A stretch of DNA of 64,000 nucleotides, from NCBI RefSeq assembly GCF_022836435.1, contig NZ_BQXC01000001.1, forward strand, positions 1,810,121-1,874,120, given 5' to 3'. Of the stretch, positions 56,538-64,000 are shown piece by piece. Positions within the stretch are counted from its first letter, which is position 1. Every line of letters starts with the position of its first letter. Source of the DNA: Nitrosomonas sp. PY1 (GTDB lineage Bacteria; Pseudomonadota; Gammaproteobacteria; Burkholderiales; Nitrosomonadaceae). The notes beneath the pieces were generated by a model. That model was not told the origin of the DNA. It worked only from the letters and a program-made list of their open reading frames with translations, and ran no database searches. The translations under genes and the position numbers were made by a program.

Positions 56538-56977
56538 GCGGCTTTCTCAATATTCAATCGGTAAAACAGGCATTCTCGGCTGCCGTCGCCCAATCACCTA
56601 AGAAGGGAAAACGTCGCAATACCCCGCCGTTTTCCCTGCGCTTGACCATTGACGAACGCAAGAGGCTCGATGAAATGGCGGGCAGTCAACCGCTGGGCTC
56701 ATATATCCGTAATCGCTTGTTTGCTGAAAAGGTTGAAAAACGCCGCACGGTCAGAAAGCCCGCGCCCGATAGCGCCATGCTGGCTTTATTACTGAGCGAA
56801 TTAGGTCAATCGCGACTAGCTTCCAATATTAACCAATTGGCCAAAGCCGCTAATATGGGAACATTGGATATAACGCCTGAAATCGAGCGTGAGATCGAGC
56901 AAGCCTGTAGTGAAATCCAAGCCATGCGGGCATTACTCATTACAGCGCTTGGCGTAAAATCGGTAGACGGCGAATGA
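56534..56977 (+). CDS. mobC: MobC-like mobilisation accessory protein
   Basis: 147-aa relaxosome protein of mobilisable plasmids. A ribbon-helix-helix-like segment (PPFSLRLTIDERKRLDEMAGSQPLGSYIRNRLF) for oriT binding is followed by the MobC signature LSELGQSRLASNINQLAKAANMGTLD. It overlaps the relaxase gene by 4 bp (ATGA). Together they show that part of a mobilisable plasmid or element is integrated here. Confidence 0.85.
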   Translation: MSGFLNIQSVKQAFSAAVAQSPKKGKRRNTPPFSLRLTIDERKRLDEMAGSQPLGSYIRNRLFAEKVEKRRTVRKPAPDSAMLALLLSELGQSRLASNINQLAKAANMGTLDITPEIEREIEQACSEIQAMRALLITALGVKSVDGE

Positions 56978-58272
56978 TCCTTGTCGGCAACCAGCGAGGC
57001 GGGGCAAAGGATTTGGCTCTGCACCTGCTCAAACAAGAAAACGAGCATGTCGAAGTTCATGAGGTGCGTGGATTTGCCTCAAATAATCTTATGGCTGCAC
57101 TGAATGAAGCCCGTGCCATCAGCCGCGCCACGCGCTGCAAGCAGTTTCTATTTTCTCTCAGTCTCAATCCACCTAAAAACGAAAGTGTTTCAACAGAAAC
57201 ATTCGAGCAGACCATTGATCGGATCGAAGAGAAACTTGGATTAAACAATCAGCCCCGCGCCATTGTGTTTCACGAAAAAAATGGGCGCAGGCATTGTCAT
57301 GCCGTATGGTCGCGGATCAAGGTGGATGAAATGAAAGCGGTACAGCTTTCTTTCCCAAAGAAAAAATTAATGGAATTATCGCGTGAATTGTATCTCGAAC
57401 ACGGCTGGACTATGCCAGATGGTCTTAAGCAGGCTCATGCACGTGATCCGCACAATTTTACGCTGGCCGAATGGCAACAAGCCAAGCGAATCGGCAAAGA
57501 CCCCAAACAAATTAAAGCAGTATTTCAGGAATGCTGGTTGCTCAATAAAACGCAGAATGCTTTTGCAAATGCATTGAAAGAACACGGCTATGTGCTTGCT
57601 CGTGGTGATCGACGCAGTTTTGTCGCGGTGGATCATCGGGGCGAAGTGTTTGCTGTATCCAAATGGATTGGTATCAAAACCAAAGAAGTACGCGAGCGCC
57701 TGACCGATGAAACAGCGCTTCCATCGGTGAATGATGCCAAAATTCAGATTGCCAAGGATATGTCAGCACGGTTGGAAAAGATCTCTCAACAACAAGAAAT
57801 TGCACTTGAATCTCGACGGGCTGAGCTAGAAGAAAAACGCCAAATGTTGATACACCAACATCGATTTGAACGAAAAAAACTACACGATGCCCAGCATTCA
57901 TACTGGCAGCACAAACAGCAGGAATGGCGGAACAATTTCAACACAGGTTTTCGCGGCCTGTTTGATCGACTTACAGGCAAGCGCCATAAAATCGAAGAAC
58001 GCAATGAACAGGACGCATGGAATGTCGAAATGCGCCAGCAGAAGGAGCGCGACGCGCTCATTTTTCAGCAGCTAGAAACCCGCCGTACCCTGCAATCGCG
58101 CATCGAGCGACTGGAATCATTGAAAACTTATCGACTAGATGAATTGGAGCACGACAGATCGAAATATCAGGCCATGCGCGAGCAGCGCCTTGAACAGCTT
58201 GAGATTCAACGCCAAGAACAAAACCGGGATCGACCGCGCTCGCGCCAGCGCGGCCATGATTGGACGCGCTGA
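56974..58272 (+). CDS. mobA: MobA/VirD2-type relaxase
   Basis: 432-aa relaxase that nicks oriT and leads the strand into a recipient during mobilisation. Motif III is visible (AIVFHEKNGRRHCHAVWSRI, near residues 97-116) in a domain that starts ILVGNQRGGAKDLALHLLK. The second half (about 260-425) is a long charged coiled coil (ARLEKISQQQEIALESRRAELEEKRQ and onward). No primase domain is present, unlike the longer MobA of IncQ plasmids. The catalytic Tyr is not obvious by eye. It is followed convergently by ardA. Confidence 0.87.
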   Translation: MILVGNQRGGAKDLALHLLKQENEHVEVHEVRGFASNNLMAALNEARAISRATRCKQFLFSLSLNPPKNESVSTETFEQTIDRIEEKLGLNNQPRAIVFHEKNGRRHCHAVWSRIKVDEMKAVQLSFPKKKLMELSRELYLEHGWTMPDGLKQAHARDPHNFTLAEWQQAKRIGKDPKQIKAVFQECWLLNKTQNAFANALKEHGYVLARGDRRSFVAVDHRGEVFAVSKWIGIKTKEVRERLTDETALPSVNDAKIQIAKDMSARLEKISQQQEIALESRRAELEEKRQMLIHQHRFERKKLHDAQHSYWQHKQQEWRNNFNTGFRGLFDRLTGKRHKIEERNEQDAWNVEMRQQKERDALIFQQLETRRTLQSRIERLESLKTYRLDELEHDRSKYQAMREQRLEQLEIQRQEQNRDRPRSRQRGHDWTR

Positions 58273-58292
58273 CGACTGAGTACATTCAGGCA

Positions 58293-58736
58293 TCAGTGAT
58301 TCCAGAATATATGAACGGTTTCATACCCGGCCTCAATCGTAAAAACATCGCCGCTTAAATCCATATCCCGGCCCATTCGCTCAAAATCGATATAATAAGA
58401 AAGGTTCTCTGGAATCTGCGTAGTTTCCTCGGTCAATTCCTGCGCATAATCGGCCAGCGATTTGTAACAGCCGCAATAATTTTCCTCGGCGGCAGTTCTG
58501 GCATCCTCCAAGTCACCGCCAAAATGATTCAGCAATTCACCGCCTTCATATTCGCTCAAGGTATAACCGCTAAACCCTTCATAATCGTGAATGGCGTACT
58601 CTTCTGCAAAACCTTCCGGACTTTTAGCCAACATTTCATTAATCTGTGCTTTGATAACGTCCAGATCATCGCAGGCATTGATCCATACACCGTGCAATTT
58701 TCCATTATTGTGGGCGGCAAGATCGGCAACATAAAT
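58293..58736 (-). CDS. ardA: antirestriction protein ArdA (start codon unclear)
   Basis: DNA-mimic protein that inhibits type I restriction enzymes when mobile DNA enters a cell. It is strongly acidic, with the family blocks YVADLAAHNNGKLHGVWINACDDLD, AEEYAIHDYEGFSGYTLSEYEGG and a C-terminal VFTIEAGYETVHIFWNH. The homology begins before any usable ATG. The frame upstream holds no ATG back to a TAA, only an ATT at 58736 with GAGG about 7 nt before it, or a TTG at 58697 that would drop conserved residues. Either a rare start codon is used or the N-terminus is damaged. It belongs to the plasmid-derived block with mobC and mobA. Confidence 0.82.
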   Translation of the reverse strand: MYVADLAAHNNGKLHGVWINACDDLDVIKAQINEMLAKSPEGFAEEYAIHDYEGFSGYTLSEYEGGELLNHFGGDLEDARTAAEENYCGCYKSLADYAQELTEETTQIPENLSYYIDFERMGRDMDLSGDVFTIEAGYETVHIFWNH

Positions 58737-58745
58737 TCTGATTTC

Positions 58746-59049
58746 CTCGCTTCTGTAAGGTTAAAAAACAACCCCCCGCTGGGGTTGGAAAACCCCAGAG
58801 AAAAACGAGTGAAGCGAGCGCAACACAGGTTCTGGTGGAAACAAGTCAGGGGGAACCGCCCGGTCTGCACAAACGCCGCTTGCGGCGTGTGGAAGATTGG
58901 GGGATGACTTGGTGGACGCAGGTTCTGTGTTAAATTAATTGATTCCCAGCGGGGGAGTAAAAAAGAATGAACCGGAATGGTTCACAATTTAGGAGTCTCA
59001 TACTTACAAGAAATAGCACGTGTTGCGTACGCTATTTCGGCTGGTTTAG
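58746..59049. other. structured non-coding region of plasmid origin, possible oriT or ori remnant
   Basis: About 300 bp without a gene but full of symmetry. An 11-bp inverted repeat CCCCCGCTGGG (58773-58783) pairs with CCCAGCGGGGG (58945-58955). A short hairpin CTGGGGTT/AACCCCAG lies at the left edge. A tight GC hairpin ACGCCGC-TT-GCGGCGT sits at 58873-58888. The phrase caggttctg occurs twice. Its location beside mobA and ardA makes an origin of transfer or replication plausible, but no nic-site consensus was recognised. Confidence 0.4.
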
Positions 59050-62000
59050 CTAAATCCGGGCGCTGAGCTCCGAAAATACTCCTGATTTTTTCCAGAGGTC
59101 ACGATTGCCCACCACATAAAGAACCTCTTGAGCACGCGATACAGCTACGTTCAACAGGTTAGGCGACCCACCCGCCCATGCCCTGGCACCGATCTGGCGG
59201 GCAAGCGGCGCTCCAAGAACGAGAATAACCGCCTCTGCCTCACGACCTTGCACGGTATGCACAGTACCGATCCGCTCGTAAGGCCAGCGGTTAGAGTTCT
59301 GGACCCAATCGATTAGTATGCCGCTCATCCGAATGCGTTCCCGCAACCGATCTTGCACAATGACGAAGGGTGTAACGATATAGATATTTGGCTCTATTCC
59401 GGCGCTTTTCAGACGGAGGAGCATCTGCAAGACATATTCGCCTTCCGATTCACACCATTTGTCTTGACCTTCGCCTTCTATATGATGCCATGCTGGTGGG
59501 CCTAGAACGTCCATTACGCATGATTGCTTCGGGGCTTTCGCTTGCACCATGAGATTTTCATAGGCAATGGAATTCGAAATTGAGAACATTGGATCGGCAC
59601 ACCGACGGTGAACGAGAAGAGGAACACCGACCTCACGCGATCCTGCCTTCGTCTCAAAGGATGAAAAGCAGGGCGTTGCGGCGTCTGCGAGAGTCTGTGC
59701 AGAGGCGGCGGGCGCATTGAATCTTGTTTCATCTATCCTGAATTCCCGGCAGATAGCTTCTGTCAGTTGATCAGGCAGAACGACAACGGGTTCGATCTGC
59801 AAGGGATCACCCACGACAACCGCTCGTTTACATCGCATCACAGCACCCACAGCGGTTTGAGGAAGAGCCTGCCCTGCTTCATCAATCAAAAGCCAGCCAA
59901 GTGTGTCCGGTTCAAGCCTTTCAAACATCCGCCCGACCGATGCAAAAGTAGTCGATACGACAGGAACGGTGAGAAATAAGCTCGACCAGAGATACGGGAT
60001 GATCGCATCTTTCTCTGGCGACCCAAAAGACCGCACACCAAAGGAGTCCATGAGAAGACCGAGATTATGGCGCAAGGGTTTCGCAGCGACATCTATGAAT
60101 GCGCGATGTAATTCCATAGCGGCTTCAAATACCGTGTCCCGTGCACGCGAGGCCGTTGTATTGAACCAAGGCGATGCAAGCTGACGCTCTCTATGACTAC
60201 CCTCGAAGTAGCGGCGATTAATGAGCGTGCCCCCCAAGGATAATTCGAGCTCTTCAAGCTCCGTTTTCAGTGCTGAGGATTCCTCTTTCACGCGCGTAAA
60301 TTTTGAATTTGCCGCTGATATTTCTTGCTGCACAGAATTCGCTGCACGCTCTTTCTCTTCCTGCCGCTCTGTTGTTGCTTGTTGATTTTTTGTCGCTATA
60401 TGAAATTTCTTTGTTGCGCTTTCATATTGAGTTTTCCATTCCCGGTAAGCCTTGCGATGAAACAAGCGGCTAAATAATGCAGGTTTCACTTGGACAACAC
60501 CCTGCAATGTCAATTGCGCTTCTTCAAACTCTTCATTCGCCCTCCGCTTTTCGCCTTCGGTGGTTTGCAGTTCATCCTTCAACTGCTTCATATATTCGCT
60601 TAACGACCCCAAATCCGCTTCCAGCTTGGAAAGGGTGTCTTTCGCATTTTGAAGGAGCTGCGGCAGGTCTGCGGCGCGTGCTGCATCGCTTAGGATTTTT
60701 TGGGAAGCCTTTTCCGCGCTCAAGAATTTTTTGCGTGCTGTACGCCAGCGATTGAGGGCTTCCGTTTTATCCGACGGGGGGTGCTCGTTTGTGACGATCA
60801 AGGGTGGGCGGTCATATTTCTTGCCATCCTCGTCTGTTGCGGAAATCACAGTGGGTGTACCGCTTACATGTTGAAGATAACGGGAAAGCCCAACGTCATC
60901 ATCCCACCAAAACTGTTGGCGAAACCGTGCACGATTGGCAGCATTTCCTAAAACGGCGGCAATCAAGCCCCATGTATCGCGCTCAAGCAGTGAGTTGGAC
61001 ACCGTCTTAAAATACCCTTCTGTAAAAGCATCTGTCGCGACAGCTTCTATACTCGGCAATTCGGCGCTGACATTTTCAACAGCCTTGTTGTTGGACGAAG
61101 CAACGACAATCTCGAAACCACGCAAGCGCTCGTCTAGCTTATAAAGCCACAGAAACGCATTTCCTCTTTTTATCCTGAGGTTTGTGTTCTCGAACGCGTC
61201 TTCCGGATCATTGAAGGTTGACATGATCTTCGCGCGTTCAGTGACGACATGGGCGACGATATCCCGGAGAAGTGTAGTTTTCCCGGTTCCGGGCGGCCCA
61301 TTCACTGCAAGAATGCCATCATGCTCCAGATTGTGCGCCGATAGGTTGACGGCGGCTTGTTGCAAGGCCACGAGCGGGTGCCTCCCCTTGGCTGGCCATC
61401 GTCCAAAAGGAATTTTGGAAGGGTGAAGCGCATCGGCGAGAGCATTCTGATCTCGCAAAAGATCTCTGCGCTGGCTCGGCTTGTCCTGCCCGACATAGCG
61501 ACGAAGATTTGGTGTTGCCGTGTTGGATTTGAAAAGACTTCCCGCTTTATCGAGATCAGAGAGATAAAAGGAGTTGAGGAGCAAAGCCTCGGGCAGATCG
61601 TCGGTCTTGAAATATTGATAAGATTTCACCGCGAAATACGGAGACGCAACCATATTATCCGGCAATTCGAGTTGGACAACTAGCCAGTCATAGATTTGCT
61701 GGATATTCTGGCGCGTCAGCGGAAGCAGATTGCCGTCATCGTCTTGCAGTCTGATCCGTTTATTGAGTTCTTCAAGCAGCGAACGCTCTGCTGAAGGCCA
61801 ATCCCCCAGTACTTTGAGATTGCCTTTCAATGCGACGGGAACACCCCAAGCAAAGCTGGAAACAGCTACCGCGTCGTTGTCGGGCGGATACCCATCGCGG
61901 TCCACGACAATCGCTGCCAGTATGCTTTCGCCGTTCTTAGGGGGTCGTTCATCACGCTTGTCGGTGTAGACCGTCAATAGCTGTGTGATGGCAGGCTCCA

Positions 62001-62559
62001 TTTGAACCGTGCCGAGGACGATTTGATAATAGAGACGATAATTCGGGCGAGATCTTTCTCCGCCATTCTCCCAAGGCAAGGCATCATCCAGCTTTGTAAT
62101 GCGGTTACGCTCCCCACCAGCAAGGTCCTCGGGCTTTAAGAAGCTCTGAGGCGATAAGACTTCCAGTGCAGTCCATGCCAGCATGACGCGCTCGGGTTCT
62201 GCCATGCTCGACAGATTGGTTTCGGCACGCGGAAAGACAATCCGCTGGGGAGCAGAAGTTTGCTCAGGTTTATCGCTCAACCCCTTTACAGCCTTAGGCA
62301 GTTTAATGGACTGTGGCGCATCGTCTTGTGGCAAAGGTCGCTCGATTCCGTCGTGACCTTGTGATTTTGGACGAATAGACGATGCAGATTTTGGAAGAGC
62401 TTCCAATACCTGAACGGTTCGGTTTCTGAGGTCGGTTGCTCGCTTCGTCTTGCGGTTCTCAAGCTCCAAAAGAAGTGTATTCAGAAATGCAGGATCATGC
62501 TTTTTCGCATCGAACAGCTCTTCTAATTCATGGATACCAAAATTAATCAGCGGACGCAT
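59050..62559 (-). CDS. SF1 UPF1/DNA2-like helicase with a coiled-coil insertion, 1,169 aa
   Basis: Superfamily 1 RNA/DNA helicase of the COG1112 type. Walker A (NGPPGTGKTTLLRD) is near residue 423. Walker B (WLLIDEAGQALPQTAVGA) is near 890, followed by VVVGDPLQIEPV. Motif V/VI blocks near the end are GTVHTVQGREAEAVILVLG and NVAVSRAQEVLYVVGN. Between Walker A and B lies a roughly 150-residue coiled coil (about 610-765, KLEADLGSLSEYMKQLKDEL and onward), the UPF1-like stalk position. The first 60 residues (INFGIHELEELFDAKKHDPAFLNTLLLELENRKTKRA) form a separate N-terminal element. It lies 30 bp behind a HigA-type regulator in the same direction. Large helicases of this type occur in several phage-defence systems; no named system is assigned. 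Confidence 0.88.
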   Translation of the reverse strand: MRPLINFGIHELEELFDAKKHDPAFLNTLLLELENRKTKRATDLRNRTVQVLEALPKSASSIRPKSQGHDGIERPLPQDDAPQSIKLPKAVKGLSDKPEQTSAPQRIVFPRAETNLSSMAEPERVMLAWTALEVLSPQSFLKPEDLAGGERNRITKLDDALPWENGGERSRPNYRLYYQIVLGTVQMEPAITQLLTVYTDKRDERPPKNGESILAAIVVDRDGYPPDNDAVAVSSFAWGVPVALKGNLKVLGDWPSAERSLLEELNKRIRLQDDDGNLLPLTRQNIQQIYDWLVVQLELPDNMVASPYFAVKSYQYFKTDDLPEALLLNSFYLSDLDKAGSLFKSNTATPNLRRYVGQDKPSQRRDLLRDQNALADALHPSKIPFGRWPAKGRHPLVALQQAAVNLSAHNLEHDGILAVNGPPGTGKTTLLRDIVAHVVTERAKIMSTFNDPEDAFENTNLRIKRGNAFLWLYKLDERLRGFEIVVASSNNKAVENVSAELPSIEAVATDAFTEGYFKTVSNSLLERDTWGLIAAVLGNAANRARFRQQFWWDDDVGLSRYLQHVSGTPTVISATDEDGKKYDRPPLIVTNEHPPSDKTEALNRWRTARKKFLSAEKASQKILSDAARAADLPQLLQNAKDTLSKLEADLGSLSEYMKQLKDELQTTEGEKRRANEEFEEAQLTLQGVVQVKPALFSRLFHRKAYREWKTQYESATKKFHIATKNQQATTERQEEKERAANSVQQEISAANSKFTRVKEESSALKTELEELELSLGGTLINRRYFEGSHRERQLASPWFNTTASRARDTVFEAAMELHRAFIDVAAKPLRHNLGLLMDSFGVRSFGSPEKDAIIPYLWSSLFLTVPVVSTTFASVGRMFERLEPDTLGWLLIDEAGQALPQTAVGAVMRCKRAVVVGDPLQIEPVVVLPDQLTEAICREFRIDETRFNAPAASAQTLADAATPCFSSFETKAGSREVGVPLLVHRRCADPMFSISNSIAYENLMVQAKAPKQSCVMDVLGPPAWHHIEGEGQDKWCESEGEYVLQMLLRLKSAGIEPNIYIVTPFVIVQDRLRERIRMSGILIDWVQNSNRWPYERIGTVHTVQGREAEAVILVLGAPLARQIGARAWAGGSPNLLNVAVSRAQEVLYVVGNRDLWKKSGVFSELSARI

Positions 62560-62589
62560 GTCAAATCAATCAAGAATAAACACCGCATA

Positions 62590-62892
62590 TCAAATATGTA
62601 TTTCTTCCTGTGGTTTCCACGGATTGATATTCTGGATTTTTATCCCTAGTTCGGTTCTCGCCTTATCAAGCTCATAGGTTTTTTGAAGGTTCAACCATAA
62701 TTCCGGGCCGGTGCCGAAGAACCGTCCTAACCGTAGAGCTGTATCCGCTGTCAAGTCGCGTTTGCCACGAATGAGCTGTGAGATACGGTTTGCAGGCACA
62801 TCGATTTGCCGCGCAAGCTCTGTTCGCGTCATACCAATTTCCTCCAATTCATCGGCAAGAAATTCGCCGGGGTGAATAGCTTCTCTCGTCAT
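62590..62892 (-). CDS. solitary HigA-family regulator
   Basis: 100-aa XRE protein of the HigA group: AIHPGEFLADELEEIGMTRTELARQIDVPANRISQLIRGKRDLTADTALRLGRFFGTGPELWLNLQKTYEL. HigA proteins are normally the antitoxin of an RNase HigB encoded just upstream. Here the 112 bp upstream hold no HigB, and the next gene downstream is the large helicase. It probably represses its own operon from the palindrome at 62912-62927 and may thus control helicase expression. It could also be the leftover of a lost toxin-antitoxin pair. Confidence 0.9.
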   Translation of the reverse strand: MTREAIHPGEFLADELEEIGMTRTELARQIDVPANRISQLIRGKRDLTADTALRLGRFFGTGPELWLNLQKTYELDKARTELGIKIQNINPWKPQEEIHI

Positions 62893-62911
62893 GTTCTGTT
62901 CCCTTTCTCTA

Positions 62912-62927
62912 TATCCACTTAGTGATA
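62912..62927 (-). promoter_or_regulatory. operator-like palindrome upstream of the HigA-helicase genes
   Basis: The minus strand reads TATCACTAAGTGGATA, 20 bp before the HigA start. Twelve bases (TATCACTAAGTG) are identical to the operator of the RelE/XRE module at 25121-25137. Confidence 0.6.
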
Positions 62928-63004
62928 ATCCACGATTTCCACATCATTTACCCTTTCATCCTATGTAACGCAGACACGCCATTGTTGGTAGCTGCCTCAA
63001 TTTA

Positions 63005-64000
63005 CTATTTACTCTTGCGGTTACTTAATACCGAATTAGCATAACGTGCAAATATAGCGGGTATTTTATCCGTAAGAATATTTCCTAACCAAAGAGGGTC
63101 ATTGATATCAGTAAGTAGATATGGATCGGCAGCCTCCAAGATCGCAACTATCAAACTCCATTGACGCTTGGGAGTAGCCGATGGGAAATCGGAAAAAAGC
63201 ATACGAATATAACCCTCTCTTCGGTGATGCTCAAGCGCAACGAGGGCGGCGTACCTTACTTCACTGAAATTCTCATGTTCTGCTAGATGATCAAGGGCAT
63301 TTGTAACCTCAGGAATAGGCAACCATTTAGCTAATTCAGCAGTTACTTTGCGTTCAAGTGAGCTTAATCCATTCAAATGACTAATGATATGAAATGAAAC
63401 GATTTTTGGATCAATCCTCCGCAACGACTGCCCGACAGCGCGGCTAAAGGATTCACGCTGTATTAATATCGCCGCATCTATAAGCTTCTCGACTGCATCC
63501 TCAGGCGCTATGCGAACGAAAAGATAGCAGAGTTCACGTTCTGATTTAGGATAAGATTGGATTGCTGATTTAATAGCTTCCACAGCCCGTGTTGCATCGA
63601 ATTTTGCCAAACCTTCAATAGCCCGAAGTTGCTGCGTTGGCATGATTGAGTCAATTACAAAGGCAGCGTCAAGAATTTTCTCACGTAAATTTGGTTCATT
63701 TACTTCTGCAGCAATATCGTATAGTGCGTCTTGAAAATAATGCGTACGTTGGCAGTATTTGACAGCGGCATTGATACTTTTTTTTCTGCTTACTGGATTC
63801 TCATATAATGCGCGTATTATTTGATCTTCATGTTTTATAGATTGATTAGTATTTTGTATTTCTAGTAACTCTGCTACTAGTTCGAAACCACGATTACCCA
63901 TATTGAGCAATGCATTAAGCCCCCAAGTTGAATTCGATTTTGTGTAAGCCAAGCGATTCGCAAATTCCATAAATTCATCTGAAGAATCTCCGAGTTCCTC
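63005..64000 (-). CDS. HEAT/ARM-repeat-like protein, N-terminus beyond the window
   Basis: The frame is open to the window edge (about 331 residues visible, reading EELGDSSDEFMEFANRLAY at the edge), so this is the C-terminal part of a larger protein. It is all-helical with repeated motifs of about 30 residues (for example LRAIEGLAKFDATRAVEAIKSAI, LCYLFVRIAPEDAVEKLIDAAILI and VRYAALVALEHHRREGYIRMLF). HEAT-like tails of this kind are common in large NTPase-based bacterial defence proteins, but no NTPase domain is visible here. It ends 112 bp before the HigA-helicase genes on the same strand. Confidence 0.65.
   Translation of the reverse strand, partial: EELGDSSDEFMEFANRLAYTKSNSTWGLNALLNMGNRGFELVAELLEIQNTNQSIKHEDQIIRALYENPVSRKKSINAAVKYCQRTHYFQDALYDIAAEVNEPNLREKILDAAFVIDSIMPTQQLRAIEGLAKFDATRAVEAIKSAIQSYPKSERELCYLFVRIAPEDAVEKLIDAAILIQRESFSRAVGQSLRRIDPKIVSFHIISHLNGLSSLERKVTAELAKWLPIPEVTNALDHLAEHENFSEVRYAALVALEHHRREGYIRMLFSDFPSATPKRQWSLIVAILEAADPYLLTDINDPLWLGNILTDKIPAIFARYANSVLSNRKSK

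Noticed and set aside
62893..63004. Missing HigB toxin upstream of HigA
   Set aside because: The 112-bp gap is too short for HigB and holds no recognisable fragment, so no pseudogene is annotated.
10572..64000. attR, a second copy of the tRNA-Leu 3' end
   Set aside because: I scanned for the T-arm and acceptor sequence and saw no convincing second copy, so no right boundary is claimed.

Overview
The window reads as part of a proteobacterial chromosome, most likely a betaproteobacterium of the Nitrosomonadales type. This placement rests on gene order (rpoE-rseA-mucD; queA-tgt-yajC-secD-secF), moderate GC and the flavour of the insertion sequences. It is a judgement from memory, not from a search.

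Layout. Bases 1-10,480 are ordinary core genome, almost all on the minus strand: a DegP/MucD protease (cut by the window edge), the RseA/RpoE envelope-stress pair, a DedA membrane protein, and the queA-tgt-yajC-secD-secF run (queuosine tRNA modification and Sec translocase accessories). A tRNA-Leu(CAA) at 10,488-10,574 is followed at once by a frameshifted tyrosine integrase. From there to the end of the window everything looks accessory, so the tRNA is probably the left boundary of a large, heavily rearranged genomic island whose right end is not visible.

Island part 1 (10.7-30.8 kb) is a patchwork of mobile elements and conflict genes: an IS1595-type element, two ISKra4-type elements in inverted orientation (13.4-15.5 kb and 26.8-30.15 kb, the second split by an IS3-type element), a truncated Abi_2-type gene, a secreted RHS-repeat protein with a tiny coupled membrane protein behind it, a 205-bp MITE-like repeat, an Apea/HEPN-type protein, and three type II toxin-antitoxin modules (MazF/PemK type, RelE/XRE type, VapBC). 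A second tyrosine recombinase sits beside a 40-bp palindrome.

Island part 2 (30.9-55.4 kb, minus strand) is one coherent system: a hybrid NRPS/PKS assembly line. In transcription order it runs Fur box, a coupled 51-codon leader ORF, FecI/PvdS-like ECF sigma factor, MbtH, type II thioesterase, Sfp-type phosphopantetheinyl transferase, FAAL-T-C-A-T, KS-AT-KR-T, and C-A-T-E-C-A-T-C-A-T-TE. The predicted product is an N-acylated tetrapeptide with one reduced malonate insertion. With the Fur box and iron-type sigma factor, a lipopeptide siderophore of the cupriachelin/taiwachelin/variochelin class is the best guess. Tailoring hydroxylases, exporter and TonB receptor are not in the window.

Island part 3 (55.4-64 kb) is plasmid-derived and defence-flavoured: an orphan ISKra4 end, a broken IS6-family transposase, mobC-mobA relaxase genes, ArdA antirestriction protein, a structured non-coding stretch, a 1,169-residue UPF1/DNA2-like helicase behind a solitary HigA-type regulator, and a HEAT-repeat-like protein running off the right edge. 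The HigA promoter shares an operator-like palindrome with the RelE/XRE module 37 kb away.
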